Positions 26,972-34,105 of a DNA stretch of 64,000 nt are shown piece by piece. Position numbers and translations under genes: made by a program. Source of the stretch: Streptomyces olivaceoviridis. GTDB taxonomy: Bacteria > Actinomycetota > Actinomycetes > Streptomycetales > Streptomycetaceae. The stretch spans positions 186,001-250,000 of the forward strand of contig NZ_BMUI01000006.1 of the NCBI RefSeq assembly GCF_014650115.1, in the 5' to 3' direction. Below the pieces are notes generated by a model. That model was given only the letters and a program-made list of their open reading frames with translations. It was not told where the DNA came from and searched no databases. How positions within the stretch are numbered: the stretch's first letter is position 1; each line of letters opens with the position of its first letter.

Positions 26972-27226
26972 TCAGGACAGCAGGAAATCGGCCTCCCCCG
27001 CCTTGGCACCCTCTATGAACGCGGTCATCTCGGCCGTGGTGTAGATCAGGGCCGGCCCGTCCGGGTCGGTCGACTGGCGCACGGCGATCCGTCCGTCGGC
27101 CAGCTTCATGGCCTCCAGGCAGTTGCCGCCGTTGCCGCCGCTCCAGGGCTTGTGCCACCCCTCGCTGCCCAACTCCCGCGCGGGCATGCCGTTGTAGACG
27201 TGTCCGCGCGGCTTGATGCGATCCAT
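26972..27226 (-). CDS. DUF397 domain small protein
   Basis: An 84-aa protein with the DUF397 core: WHKPWSGGNGGNCLEAMKL (usually W..SS.SGG.GNCVEVA), a VRQSTDPDGPALIYTTAEMTAFI strand-helix part and the C-terminal GAKAGEADFL. DUF397 proteins pair with XRE/DUF5753 regulators and in some Streptomyces pairs are reported to bind or neutralise them. The ATG directly follows the stop of the XRE gene (stop 27227-27229, start 27224-27226), so translation is coupled. Confidence 0.93.
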   Translation of the reverse strand: MDRIKPRGHVYNGMPARELGSEGWHKPWSGGNGGNCLEAMKLADGRIAVRQSTDPDGPALIYTTAEMTAFIEGAKAGEADFLLS

Positions 27227-28087
27227 TCACAGCTCCTTGCGGAGATCCCGGAGGATCTCCTTCGTGCGTTGTGCCGTGGCGGCCTGCGCCGCCATGCGGT
27301 CCATGACCTCCAGGTGGGTCGCCACCTCGGTGCGCGCGTCGAGGTAGACGGCGCCGGTCAGGTACTCGCTGTAGACCATGTCCGGCAGTTCTGACATGGC
27401 AAATCGGAACAGCACGAAGGGCCCGTACGTCCCCGGGTGCGGCCCGTTGGCGAACGGGGCGACCTGGAGCGTCACATGGGGCAGCTTCGTGGCGTCGAGC
27501 AACTTGTCGATCTGCGCACGCATCACCTCCGGGTCGCCGACCGGGCGGCGCAGGGCGGTCTCGTCCATCACCACCCAGAAGCGGGGGGCGTCGGGACGGG
27601 TGAGAAGTTGCTGGCGTTGCATGCGCAGCGCGACGTGCCGCTCGATGTCCTCCGGGCTCGTCTGGCCGACGGCACCGGATTTCAGCACCCCGCGCGCGTA
27701 GTCCTCGGTTTGCAGCAGGCCGGGGACGAAGTGCGGTTCGTAGGAGCGGATGAGGCTGGCCGCGCCCTCCAGGCTGACGTACATCGAGAACCAGCCCGGC
27801 AGGATGTCATGGAACCGCTGCCACCAGCCGGGCCTGTTCGCCTCCTCGGCCAACTGGACGAAGAGCTCGGCCTCGTCGTCGGGGACGCCGTAGGCCCTCA
27901 GCAGCAGTTGGAGGTACGGGATCTTGAGGGAGACCTCGGCCATCTCCATGCGGCGGACGGTGGCGGGGGCGACACGGAGGACGCGGGCGGCCTCCTCGCG
28001 CTTCAGTCCGGCGCGTTCCCGCAGGTCCAGCAGGCGCCGGCCGAGGACCACCTGGCCCACCGTCGGCGCGGACCGCGGTTCGCTCAC
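27227..28087 (-). CDS. XRE helix-turn-helix regulator with DUF5753
   Basis: A 286-aa WhiJ-like protein. Residues about 10-65 form the XRE helix-turn-helix (RRLLDLRERAGLKREEAARV ... VAPATVRRMEMAEVSLKIPY). The C-terminal DUF5753 domain shows YEPHFVPGLLQTEDYARGVL, WVVMDETALRRPVG and LPHVTLQVAPFANGPHPG. Relatives affect development and antibiotic production in Streptomyces. Joined without a gap to DUF397, and divergent from a HATPase gene across 211 bases that hold a direct repeat of TTCGAAG and a dyad (28238-28258). It probably regulates both directions. Confidence 0.94.
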   Translation of the reverse strand: MSEPRSAPTVGQVVLGRRLLDLRERAGLKREEAARVLRVAPATVRRMEMAEVSLKIPYLQLLLRAYGVPDDEAELFVQLAEEANRPGWWQRFHDILPGWFSMYVSLEGAASLIRSYEPHFVPGLLQTEDYARGVLKSGAVGQTSPEDIERHVALRMQRQQLLTRPDAPRFWVVMDETALRRPVGDPEVMRAQIDKLLDATKLPHVTLQVAPFANGPHPGTYGPFVLFRFAMSELPDMVYSEYLTGAVYLDARTEVATHLEVMDRMAAQAATAQRTKEILRDLRKEL

Positions 28088-28130
28088 GCTCCCACCTCCA
28101 CCGAAAGTTCACTACAGCCCTGCGGCGCCG

Positions 28131-28149
28131 TTCGAAGATTCATTCGAAG
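28131..28149. promoter_or_regulatory. TTCGAAG direct repeat, candidate operator
   Basis: TTCGAAG occurs twice with 12-base spacing (28131-28137 and 28143-28149), each containing the palindrome TTCGAA. It lies about 50 bases upstream of the XRE regulator start. It could be an autoregulatory site. Confidence 0.35.
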
Positions 28150-28237
28150 ACCGGGCCGGACCTCCGACGACTCCAATTGGCGCCGCGCGACGTGCTGTTG
28201 CGAGCAGTCTGCCACGAGCCCTGACCGAGTCACACAG

Positions 28238-28258
28238 CACTCTGCAATTTTCAGAGTG
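28238..28258. promoter_or_regulatory. Dyad CACTCTG-N7-CAGAGTG, candidate operator
   Basis: A 7-base inverted repeat separated by AT-rich CAATTTT. It lies immediately upstream of the -35 element of the HATPase promoter, between the divergent genes, and is a good candidate for XRE regulator binding. Confidence 0.5.
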
Positions 28259-28262
28259 ACTC

Positions 28263-28291
28263 TTGCCAAGTGTCCATAGCAGAGCGATAGT
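28263..28291 (+). promoter_or_regulatory. Promoter with predicted leaderless start
   Basis: TTGCCA (28263-28268), 17 bases, then GATAGT (28286-28291). Transcription should begin about 7 bases later, which is the GTG start codon at 28299, so the mRNA would have no leader. This fits the absence of a ribosome binding site before that GTG. Confidence 0.55.
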
Positions 28292-28298
28292 GGCAGGC

Positions 28299-29480
28299 GT
28301 GATTCCGTCCGCGCCTTTAGGAACAGACGCCGCCGCAGACCGTTCCGGTCTCGGCGCCGATGGGGGTTCCCCCGCGCGAGCCGGTTCGAACGTGGGGGAG
28401 GCGGCGACCTCCCAGGGGGGCACTGCCGAGCGCAGGTTCCGCTTCGAGCTGGCCGCACATCCCGGTTCCGTCGCCCGGGCCAGACGCCTGACGCACGCTC
28501 GGCTGTCCGGCTGGGCGGTGTGCGCGGACACCTGCGACAGCGCCGCCCTGGTCATATCCGAGCTGGTCACGAACGCGATCGTGCACACCGCGAGCGGCCG
28601 GGTCGTGTGCGAGCTGCACGAGCACGACGACATGGTGCGCATAGCCGTACGTGACGAGGGCTGTGCTCCTGGCGAACCCCACCCGTCCCCGCAGCGACCT
28701 GACGAGGAGCACGGGAGGGGGTTGCTTCTCGTCGACGCGCTGTGCCGGGCCTGGGGTGCCCAGGAGCACGGCTCGGGGCTGCTGGTCTGGGCCGAGCTGG
28801 CCCGCCAGGACGACGCCGTCGCCCCGGACGCCCCCGCCCCGGACGCCGCCGAGCCGCGCGACGACCTGGGCTGGGGCGCCCGCCCCAAGCCGGGCCGCCC
28901 GGACGACTCCGACGACGGCCGGCCGGCCGAGGCGAGTGGGCGGGTGGCGCCGGAGGAGGAGCGGGGTACGTCACCGGGGCAGCAGCACCGGAACGCCCTG
29001 CCGGAGGGACACCGGGACGCGTCCTTTGGGCAGCACGGGGACGCGGCCTCGGAACACCGCCGGGACGCCCTACCGGAGCAGCAACGGCGGACTCCTCGGC
29101 TGGACGGGCCTGGGAGGGCCGGACAGCTCGGGCCTGAGACGCGGGGGCCTGAGACGCATGGGTCTGAGACGCGGGGGCAAGTCGGGTCCGAGACGCGTGG
29201 GCAGTCCGGGCCGGATGCGCCCGGGTCGCACGGGCGGGGGGAGCCGGGGCGTCACCGGAACCTCCCCGCCGGGCAACCGCTGCGCCGGCTGCCCGAGCAG
29301 CACGGGTATGGGGCGGCGGAGCAACAGCCGCACGACGGGGCTCCGAAGCAGCACCCGCACGCCGGGCTTCCGGAACAGCACTCGCGCACTGAGGCTCCGA
29401 AGCAGCACTCGCGCACTGAGGCTCCGGAACAGCACCCGCACGACACACCGGCGCCCCGCCTTCACGGGGAGCGGCCGTGA
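28299..29480 (+). CDS. ATP-binding (HATPase_c, RsbW-like) protein with repeat tail
   Basis: A 393-aa protein. Residues about 45-170 are a GHKL/anti-sigma-factor-type ATPase: FELAAHPGSVARARRLTHA, N-box ALVISELVTNAIVHTAS, G1 IAVRDEGCAPG and G2 HGRGLLLVDALCRAWG. The rest, over 200 residues, is hydrophilic and low in complexity. It includes a tail of five 9-residue units (QQPHDGAPK, QHPHAGLPE, QHSRTEAPK, QHSRTEAPE, QHPHDTPAP). Residues about 20-35 come from an inserted palindromic repeat. Such ATPases accompany XRE/DUF397 pairs; kinase or binding activity is inferred only. GTG 28299 fits the promoter. Confidence 0.85.
   Translation: MIPSAPLGTDAAADRSGLGADGGSPARAGSNVGEAATSQGGTAERRFRFELAAHPGSVARARRLTHARLSGWAVCADTCDSAALVISELVTNAIVHTASGRVVCELHEHDDMVRIAVRDEGCAPGEPHPSPQRPDEEHGRGLLLVDALCRAWGAQEHGSGLLVWAELARQDDAVAPDAPAPDAAEPRDDLGWGARPKPGRPDDSDDGRPAEASGRVAPEEERGTSPGQQHRNALPEGHRDASFGQHGDAASEHRRDALPEQQRRTPRLDGPGRAGQLGPETRGPETHGSETRGQVGSETRGQSGPDAPGSHGRGEPGRHRNLPAGQPLRRLPEQHGYGAAEQQPHDGAPKQHPHAGLPEQHSRTEAPKQHSRTEAPEQHPHDTPAPRLHGERP
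28362..28401. repeat. Palindromic repeat inside the HATPase 5' coding region
   Basis: GGGGGTTCCCCC followed by GCGCGAGCCGGTTCGAACGT and GGGGGAG: the outer CCCCC/GGGGG and inner GGTTCGAAC arms can fold into a hairpin. Similar GGGGGTWCCCCC words occur at 7725 and 21440. Here it is read in frame. Confidence 0.6.
29322..29456 (+). repeat. 27-bp in-frame tandem repeat, 5 copies
   Basis: Five units of nine codons start at 29322, 29349, 29376, 29403 and 29430 in the tail of the HATPase gene. Units 3 and 4 (QHSRTEAP) are almost identical at DNA level. Less regular relatives lie upstream in the same tail. Confidence 0.9.
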
Positions 29481-29914
29481 CCGGCGGGCGGCCCGGTGGC
29501 AGCAAGGAGCACGCCATCGGTCTGGACACGCTGGTACGACTGCAACGCCGGCGCCCGGCCCCTGATCCGGGCCGCCGTCTGTCCCTGCCGGACGGCATGA
29601 CGGCCCCGCTCGGCTGCGACGCCGTCGCCGTGCCCGACCGCCTCGGCCCGCTCGTCGTACCCCGGCTGCCACGGCTGGGATGCGTGTACGCCGACGGCTC
29701 CCACTGGTGGTGGATCGTTCCGTCGGACTCCGACTACGCCCTGCCCTGGCCGTCCCCGGCCCACTACGCCGTCGGTGCCCTGGCCACCGGCCCCGCCCGG
29801 CTCATCCATCGCCCGGACGGCACGGTTCCGTACACCCCGCCGATCCCGCTGTACCTGGCCCTGTGCCGGGTGACGGGAACGGCTCCGGACTGGTCCCGGG
29901 CGGTCTCGGCGTAA
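29477..29914 (+). CDS. Conserved hypothetical protein next to the HATPase
   Basis: A 145-aa protein of unknown function. It overlaps the HATPase stop by four bases (GTGA), so it is translationally coupled. The middle contains GCDAVAVPDRLGPLVVPRLP, CVYADGSHWWWIVPSDSDY and PARLIHRPDG, a mostly beta pattern rich in Trp and Tyr with no known catalytic motif. No signal peptide or membrane helix. Its tight link suggests it works with the ATPase module. I do not recognise the family. Confidence 0.72.
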   Translation: MTGGRPGGSKEHAIGLDTLVRLQRRRPAPDPGRRLSLPDGMTAPLGCDAVAVPDRLGPLVVPRLPRLGCVYADGSHWWWIVPSDSDYALPWPSPAHYAVGALATGPARLIHRPDGTVPYTPPIPLYLALCRVTGTAPDWSRAVSA

Positions 29915-30195
29915 CCGTTGCCGCCCGGGCGCCGGCCGTCGCCGCCGTCCCGGCGCGCGTGCCGTCCGGCGCCACCGCCGCTGCCCCAGCCCGAACCACC
30001 GCCCTCACCGCCCAGGCCCCCGGTCCCCCAGTCCCCCAGCCCCCGTCAGGCCCCCACAGGCCACCCAGCGTCCGCCCACCGCGCAGCTCACGCGGATCGT
30101 GCTCCCTCCGCGCCCCTCGTACGTCTGCTCGCGCCCTGCCGAGCCGGTGTCCCGGCCGGAATAGTGGCCGTTCCGTCGGGGTCCGGGAGGTCACG

Positions 30196-32373
30196 GTGAG
30201 GAAGAAGCGGGCGGCGGCCGAGCCGGTGGTGTCGGCGTCGGAGCGGCTGCTGTTCGGCGGACCGCTGCGGTACGACATGGGCTGGAACCAGCACGCGGAC
30301 GCCTTCCTCGCGCTGACCTTCCGGGCGATGCTGACCCGGCTGCCCGGCATGCTGTCGTCCAGTCTCCGGCTGGCCCGGCAGGCGGACGCGCGGGCCGCGC
30401 GGGTGGTGCTCGCCGCCGAGGCGGGCCGGGGCGTGGCCCAGGCGGTGAGCCTGCTGGCCGTGAACAACGCGCTCGGCAAGCTGCTCACCGGCCCCGACAT
30501 CGAGCAACGGCTGCGCGCGGCCACCCCCGCCCTCGTGGTGATGGCCGTCGTGACCCTGGTCGCCGCGTTGCTGCGGGCCGCCTCCGTCTACGCCACCGGA
30601 CGGCTGGAACCCAAGGTGGAGCGGGTGGCGACCGAGCTGTACCTGGAGCGGGCGGCGAACGTCGAGCTGGCCGCGATCGAGGACCACGCCTTCCACAAAC
30701 TGCTGGACACGGCCCAGTACGGCGCCCGGTCCGCCCGGCACATGATCGGCTACAGCACCCGGGTGATCAACGCGATGATCTCGCTGGTCGCCGCGGCGGG
30801 CGTGCTCACCGTGCTGCATCCGGCGCTGCTGCCCCTGCTGGTCACCATGACCCTGCCCAGCGCCTGGAGCGCGCTGACCAACGCCCGGCGCCGCTACGAG
30901 TCCTTCCACACCTGGGTGCAGCACGCGCGGGCCGGTCAGCTGATCAGCGGCCTGCTCACCGAGCCGACCGCCGCCCCGGAGATCCGGGTGCACGGTGTGG
31001 GCCCGTTCCTGCTGCGCCACTTCCGGTCCATGTCGGAGACCGCGGAGGCGGAGCAGGCACGGCTGTCCCGGCTGGCCGCGCGGACCGGTCTGATCGCCGC
31101 GGCCTGGACGGGCCTGGCGACCCTCGCCACGTACGCGACGCTGGGCGCGCTGCTGCTCGCCGGCGCGATGGCCCTGGCGGTGGCCGGTACGGCGGTGATC
31201 GCGATCCGCACGGGTGCGGCGAGCCTGGACACGCTGGTGCTGGAGATCAACCAGCTGCACGAGGAGGCTCTGTTCGTGGGCGATCTCCAGCGGCTGTACG
31301 CCGCGGCGGCCGAGCGGGCCATCCCGGCGGGCGGCGAGCCGCTGCCGGAGGACCCCCGGGAGATCCGCTTCGAGAACGTCACCTTCAGTTACCCGCACGA
31401 CGAGCCCCCGGCCGAACCCGAACAGCACCCGGCCGGTGACCACGCAGCCGCTGCGTCTGCGACCGTCCCCCACCCGACCGGAGAGGCCGGGCCTCGAGAA
31501 CACCCAACCGGGGAACACGCGACCCGAGAACACCCAACCGGAGGACACGCGCTCCGAGAACACCCGACCGGAGAACACGCGACCCCGGCAAACCCGACCG
31601 GAGAACACCCGCCCGGCAGGCCCCCGAGCGGCACCACCCCCCGCCCCGCCCTCGACAACGTCACCCTCACTCTCCCCCTCGGCCGGATCATCGCGCTCGT
31701 CGGTGAGAACGGCTCGGGCAAGACCACGCTGGTCAAGCTGCTCGCGGGGCTGTACACGCCGGACCGGGGCCGGATCCTGTGGGACGGCGTCGACGCGGCG
31801 CGTGCCGACCGGCGGCTGCTCGCCGAGCGCATCGCGATGGTGGCCCAGGACTTCAAGCGCTGGCCGTTCACCGCCCGGGTCAACGTGGCCGTCGGCCGTT
31901 CCACCGCGCCGATGACCGAGGAACGGCTGGCCACGTCGATCGCCGAGGCGGGCGCCGAGGACGTGGTCGCGGACCTGCCGCGCGGCCTGGACACCCTGCT
32001 GGCCCGGAACTTCAGCGGCGGACACGAGCTGTCCGGCGGCCAGTGGCAGCGGCTCGGCATCGCCCGGGCGGCCTATCGGCGTGGGAGCATCCTGATCGTG
32101 GACGAGCCGACGGCGGCGCTGGACGCGCGGGCCGAGCTGGAGGTGTTCGAGAAGATCCGGGCGCTGGCCGGCGGCGGGCAGACGGTCGTCCTGATCACCC
32201 ACCGGCTGGCCTCGGTCCGGCATGCCGACCTGGTGCACGTGCTGGAGCAGGGGCGCCTAGTGGAGTCCGGCACCCCGGAGGAACTGCTGTCCAGGGGCGG
32301 TGTCTACGCGGAGCTGTACTCCCTCCAGGCGCAGCAGTTCACGGCGCGCGTGGCGGCCCCCAAGCCGGCCTGA
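30196..32373 (+). CDS. ABC exporter (fused permease and ATPase) with repeat insertion
   Basis: A 725-aa half-transporter: about six membrane helices (residues about 40-370) then an ATPase domain. GTG is fixed by GGGAGG five bases upstream. Walker A GENGSGKTTL, signature HELSGGQWQR, Walker B SILIVDEPTAALD and H-loop ITHRLASVRHADLV are all intact. Between the first ATPase strands (RFENVTFSYPHDEP) and DNVTLTLPLGRIIALVG sits an insertion of about 70 residues built from HPTGEHATRE-like repeats encoded by a 30-bp tandem array. The catalytic motifs survive, so it is probably functional. Substrate unknown; no clear operon partner. Confidence 0.9.
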   Translation: MRKKRAAAEPVVSASERLLFGGPLRYDMGWNQHADAFLALTFRAMLTRLPGMLSSSLRLARQADARAARVVLAAEAGRGVAQAVSLLAVNNALGKLLTGPDIEQRLRAATPALVVMAVVTLVAALLRAASVYATGRLEPKVERVATELYLERAANVELAAIEDHAFHKLLDTAQYGARSARHMIGYSTRVINAMISLVAAAGVLTVLHPALLPLLVTMTLPSAWSALTNARRRYESFHTWVQHARAGQLISGLLTEPTAAPEIRVHGVGPFLLRHFRSMSETAEAEQARLSRLAARTGLIAAAWTGLATLATYATLGALLLAGAMALAVAGTAVIAIRTGAASLDTLVLEINQLHEEALFVGDLQRLYAAAAERAIPAGGEPLPEDPREIRFENVTFSYPHDEPPAEPEQHPAGDHAAAASATVPHPTGEAGPREHPTGEHATREHPTGGHALREHPTGEHATPANPTGEHPPGRPPSGTTPRPALDNVTLTLPLGRIIALVGENGSGKTTLVKLLAGLYTPDRGRILWDGVDAARADRRLLAERIAMVAQDFKRWPFTARVNVAVGRSTAPMTEERLATSIAEAGAEDVVADLPRGLDTLLARNFSGGHELSGGQWQRLGIARAAYRRGSILIVDEPTAALDARAELEVFEKIRALAGGGQTVVLITHRLASVRHADLVHVLEQGRLVESGTPEELLSRGGVYAELYSLQAQQFTARVAAPKPA
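31471..31620 (+). repeat. 30-bp in-frame tandem repeat, 5 copies
   Basis: Five exact 30-base units (31471, 31501, 31531, 31561, 31591), each starting CACCCRACCGG or AACCCGACCGG and coding ten residues of the type HPTGEHATRE. They lie inside the nucleotide-binding domain coding region of the ABC exporter. Unit length keeps the frame. Confidence 0.95.
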
Positions 32374-32388
32374 GTCCCCCGGACCGGC

Positions 32389-32565
32389 TCAGTCGACCGT
32401 CTCGCCACCGCGGACGATCACCAGGAAGGTGTCCGTCGCGAGGTCCATGACGACCTCGGCGGGCAGGCCTTCCAGTCGCCGCGCGTGCGCGAACTCCTCC
32501 GCGGGCCAGGAACCCCGGGGACCACCGGCGGGAAAGCGTTCGAGCACCGTTCGCCCGTTCACCAT
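32389..32565 (-). CDS. Small conserved hypothetical protein, 58 aa
   Basis: A 58-aa protein starting MVNGRTVLERFPAGGPRG and ending FLVIVRGGETVD. GGAGG lies about six bases before the ATG, and the codon positions show the usual G+C bias. It has SWPAEEFAHARRLEGLPAEV and VVMDLATDTFLVIV, a helix then a strand. No membrane helix or Cys motif. It ends 15 bases from the convergent ABC exporter stop. Function unknown. Confidence 0.7.
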   Translation of the reverse strand: MVNGRTVLERFPAGGPRGSWPAEEFAHARRLEGLPAEVVMDLATDTFLVIVRGGETVD

Positions 32566-32761
32566 CTCGCACCTCCAGGAAGCGTCGTACGTGTAGGGAG
32601 TTAACGCCCTGGAGAGGGGAAACGGCTCGGTCAGTGACGGGACTGAGACATTGTCGACACCGGGTCGGCGCGGACCGTGAGGATCCGTTCACCTTGTGAC
32701 ACGAACCGCACGCTCCGTATCAGTGATCGAACAGTCCGTGTCGGCATCCGCGCCTCCAGCA

Positions 32762-33433
32762 TCAGTAGTCGTACTCGTCATGCAGCCGAAGCCCCTCGCT
32801 TCCGGCCGGGCTGCGGCCGAGTGCGGTCAGGTCGAGCAGGGCCGTGGTGGTGCCCAGTCCGTCCAGCCCGTCGTCGTACACGGAGTAGGTGTGGAAGACC
32901 CGGTCGCGGTCGCGCAGGAAGCAGCTCAGGCCCGGACGCTCGACCAGCTCGCCGCCCGACTCGACGGTGGCCTCGAAGTCGCGGTTGAAGTCGCGGCCGG
33001 AGCCGCGGTCGCCGTCGTCGCCGTGCGCCGAGGAGTACCAGGGCACCGCCCACCCCATCCGGGCCTTGAACGGCAGGATCCGGGTGAACGGTGCCCGGGA
33101 GACGACCGCGAAGGAGGTGTTCCGGGCGCGCAGGTGGGCGAGGTGGCCGACCTGGTCCAGGAAGGCCGCGCAGCAGGGGCAGCCGGTCTCCCACTCCGGG
33201 GCGAACATGAAGTGGTGGACGACGAGCTGGGTCCGTCCCTCGAACAGGTCGAGCAGGGTGGCCTTGCCGTCGCCGCCCTCGAAGACGTACTCCGGGTCGA
33301 CCTCGACCATGGGCAGCCGCCGGCGCTCGGCGCCCAGTATCTCGCGCACCCGTCTGACCGCCTCTTCCTTGCGCAGCAACTCCTCGCGCGCCGCGCGCCA
33401 CTGCTCGCGCGAGACGATCTCCGGGTGAGACAT
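32762..33433 (-). CDS. DUF899 thioredoxin-like family protein
   Basis: A 223-aa cytoplasmic protein of the DUF899 family, with a thioredoxin-like fold. It starts MSHPEIVSREQWRAAREELL, then LPMVEVDPEYVFEGGDGKATL, LVVHHFMFAPEWETGCPCCA with a Cys cluster in the active-site position, SFAVVSRAPFTRILPFKARM and the C-terminal VFHTYSVYDDGLDGL. GGAGGGCCC before the ATG supports the start. The reaction is unknown; many relatives are near stress or regulatory genes. Confidence 0.92.
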   Translation of the reverse strand: MSHPEIVSREQWRAAREELLRKEEAVRRVREILGAERRRLPMVEVDPEYVFEGGDGKATLLDLFEGRTQLVVHHFMFAPEWETGCPCCAAFLDQVGHLAHLRARNTSFAVVSRAPFTRILPFKARMGWAVPWYSSAHGDDGDRGSGRDFNRDFEATVESGGELVERPGLSCFLRDRDRVFHTYSVYDDGLDGLGTTTALLDLTALGRSPAGSEGLRLHDEYDY

Positions 33434-33499
33434 GGGCCCTCCTGTCCGACGGTCGGTTCGGGGTGGTGACCGCCGGCGGCAGCGGAACTCATCGCGGGG

Positions 33500-34105
33500 G
33501 ACGGAGGATTTTTCGGCCAAGTCCTGCCCGGCTTCCGGCCAGGGGCGGACTGAGCGCGCCCGCCGGCCGCTCAGGTGTCGTACCTCCTGGAGGCGTCGCC
33601 CGTGGTCGCGTGCGGTCAGCGCGGGCAGCCGGTCCGTCAGTTCGCGCACGACCGCCGGTCCGTCGCGGGTGGGCAGTTCGCGGTCCCGCATCGGCGCGCG
33701 GCCGTCGACGACCGTCGTGCGGACGTCGGCGGCGGGCGCTGTGCACGAGGGTGGCGGTGAGGTCGTGCACCGGCTGGGTGTGCGGGCCGGTGCGGTCGAC
33801 GAGGGCGGTGTCGGCGCGCCGGCCGGGCGCGAGAGTGCCGACCCGGTCGCCGAGCCCGACCGCGCGGGCGCTCTGTCGCGTGGCGTGGCGCGGGGCCTGG
33901 CGGGAGGTCGGCCGGCGCGGTCGCCCTCGGTGGACTGCTGGATCAGGGACGTCAGCGCCATCGCCTCCCCCACGTCGAGGGAGTCGTCGGAGGCGGTACC
34001 GTCGGCGGCGAGGCCGACGGGGACGCCGGCCGCGCGCAGGGCCCGTACCGGAGCGGTCGTCGGCCAGGCGAACCTGAGGCAGCCGCGGGGCGCGGATACG
34101 GCTAT
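33500..34105 (-). pseudogene. Truncated, frameshifted amidohydrolase (guanine/8-oxoguanine deaminase-like)
   Basis: Minus-strand pieces of a deaminase-type amidohydrolase occur in different frames: APVRALRAAGVPVGLAADG, TASDDSLDVGEAMALTSLI, then after a shift TSRQAPRHATRQSARAVGLG and LAPGRRADTALVDRTG, VHDLTATLVHSA, and after another shift ADVRTTVVDGRAPMRD. Together they match the C-terminal half of the AtzB/guanine-deaminase group (the Asp of GLxxDGSASND, the tail DLVHS...V..V.V.G). The metal-binding N-terminal half is missing, cut at the FUSC gene end. At least two frameshifts make it inactive. Confidence 0.75.

Noticed and set aside
26972..28087. The DUF397/XRE pair as a classic type II toxin-antitoxin system.
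   Set aside because: Neither protein has a toxin fold (RNase, gyrase poison or kinase); regulator/partner function fits better, though the DUF397 protein may neutralise its partner.
29680..30195. An N-terminal extension of the ABC exporter by 172 residues.
   Set aside because: The extension overlaps the 145-aa gene, is Pro/Ala-rich and has no family match; GTG 30196 has a good ribosome binding site.
29915..30195. A possible small gene in the gap between the 145-aa gene and the ABC exporter.
   Set aside because: The stretch is Pro-rich low-complexity sequence with runs of C and no start site with a ribosome binding site.
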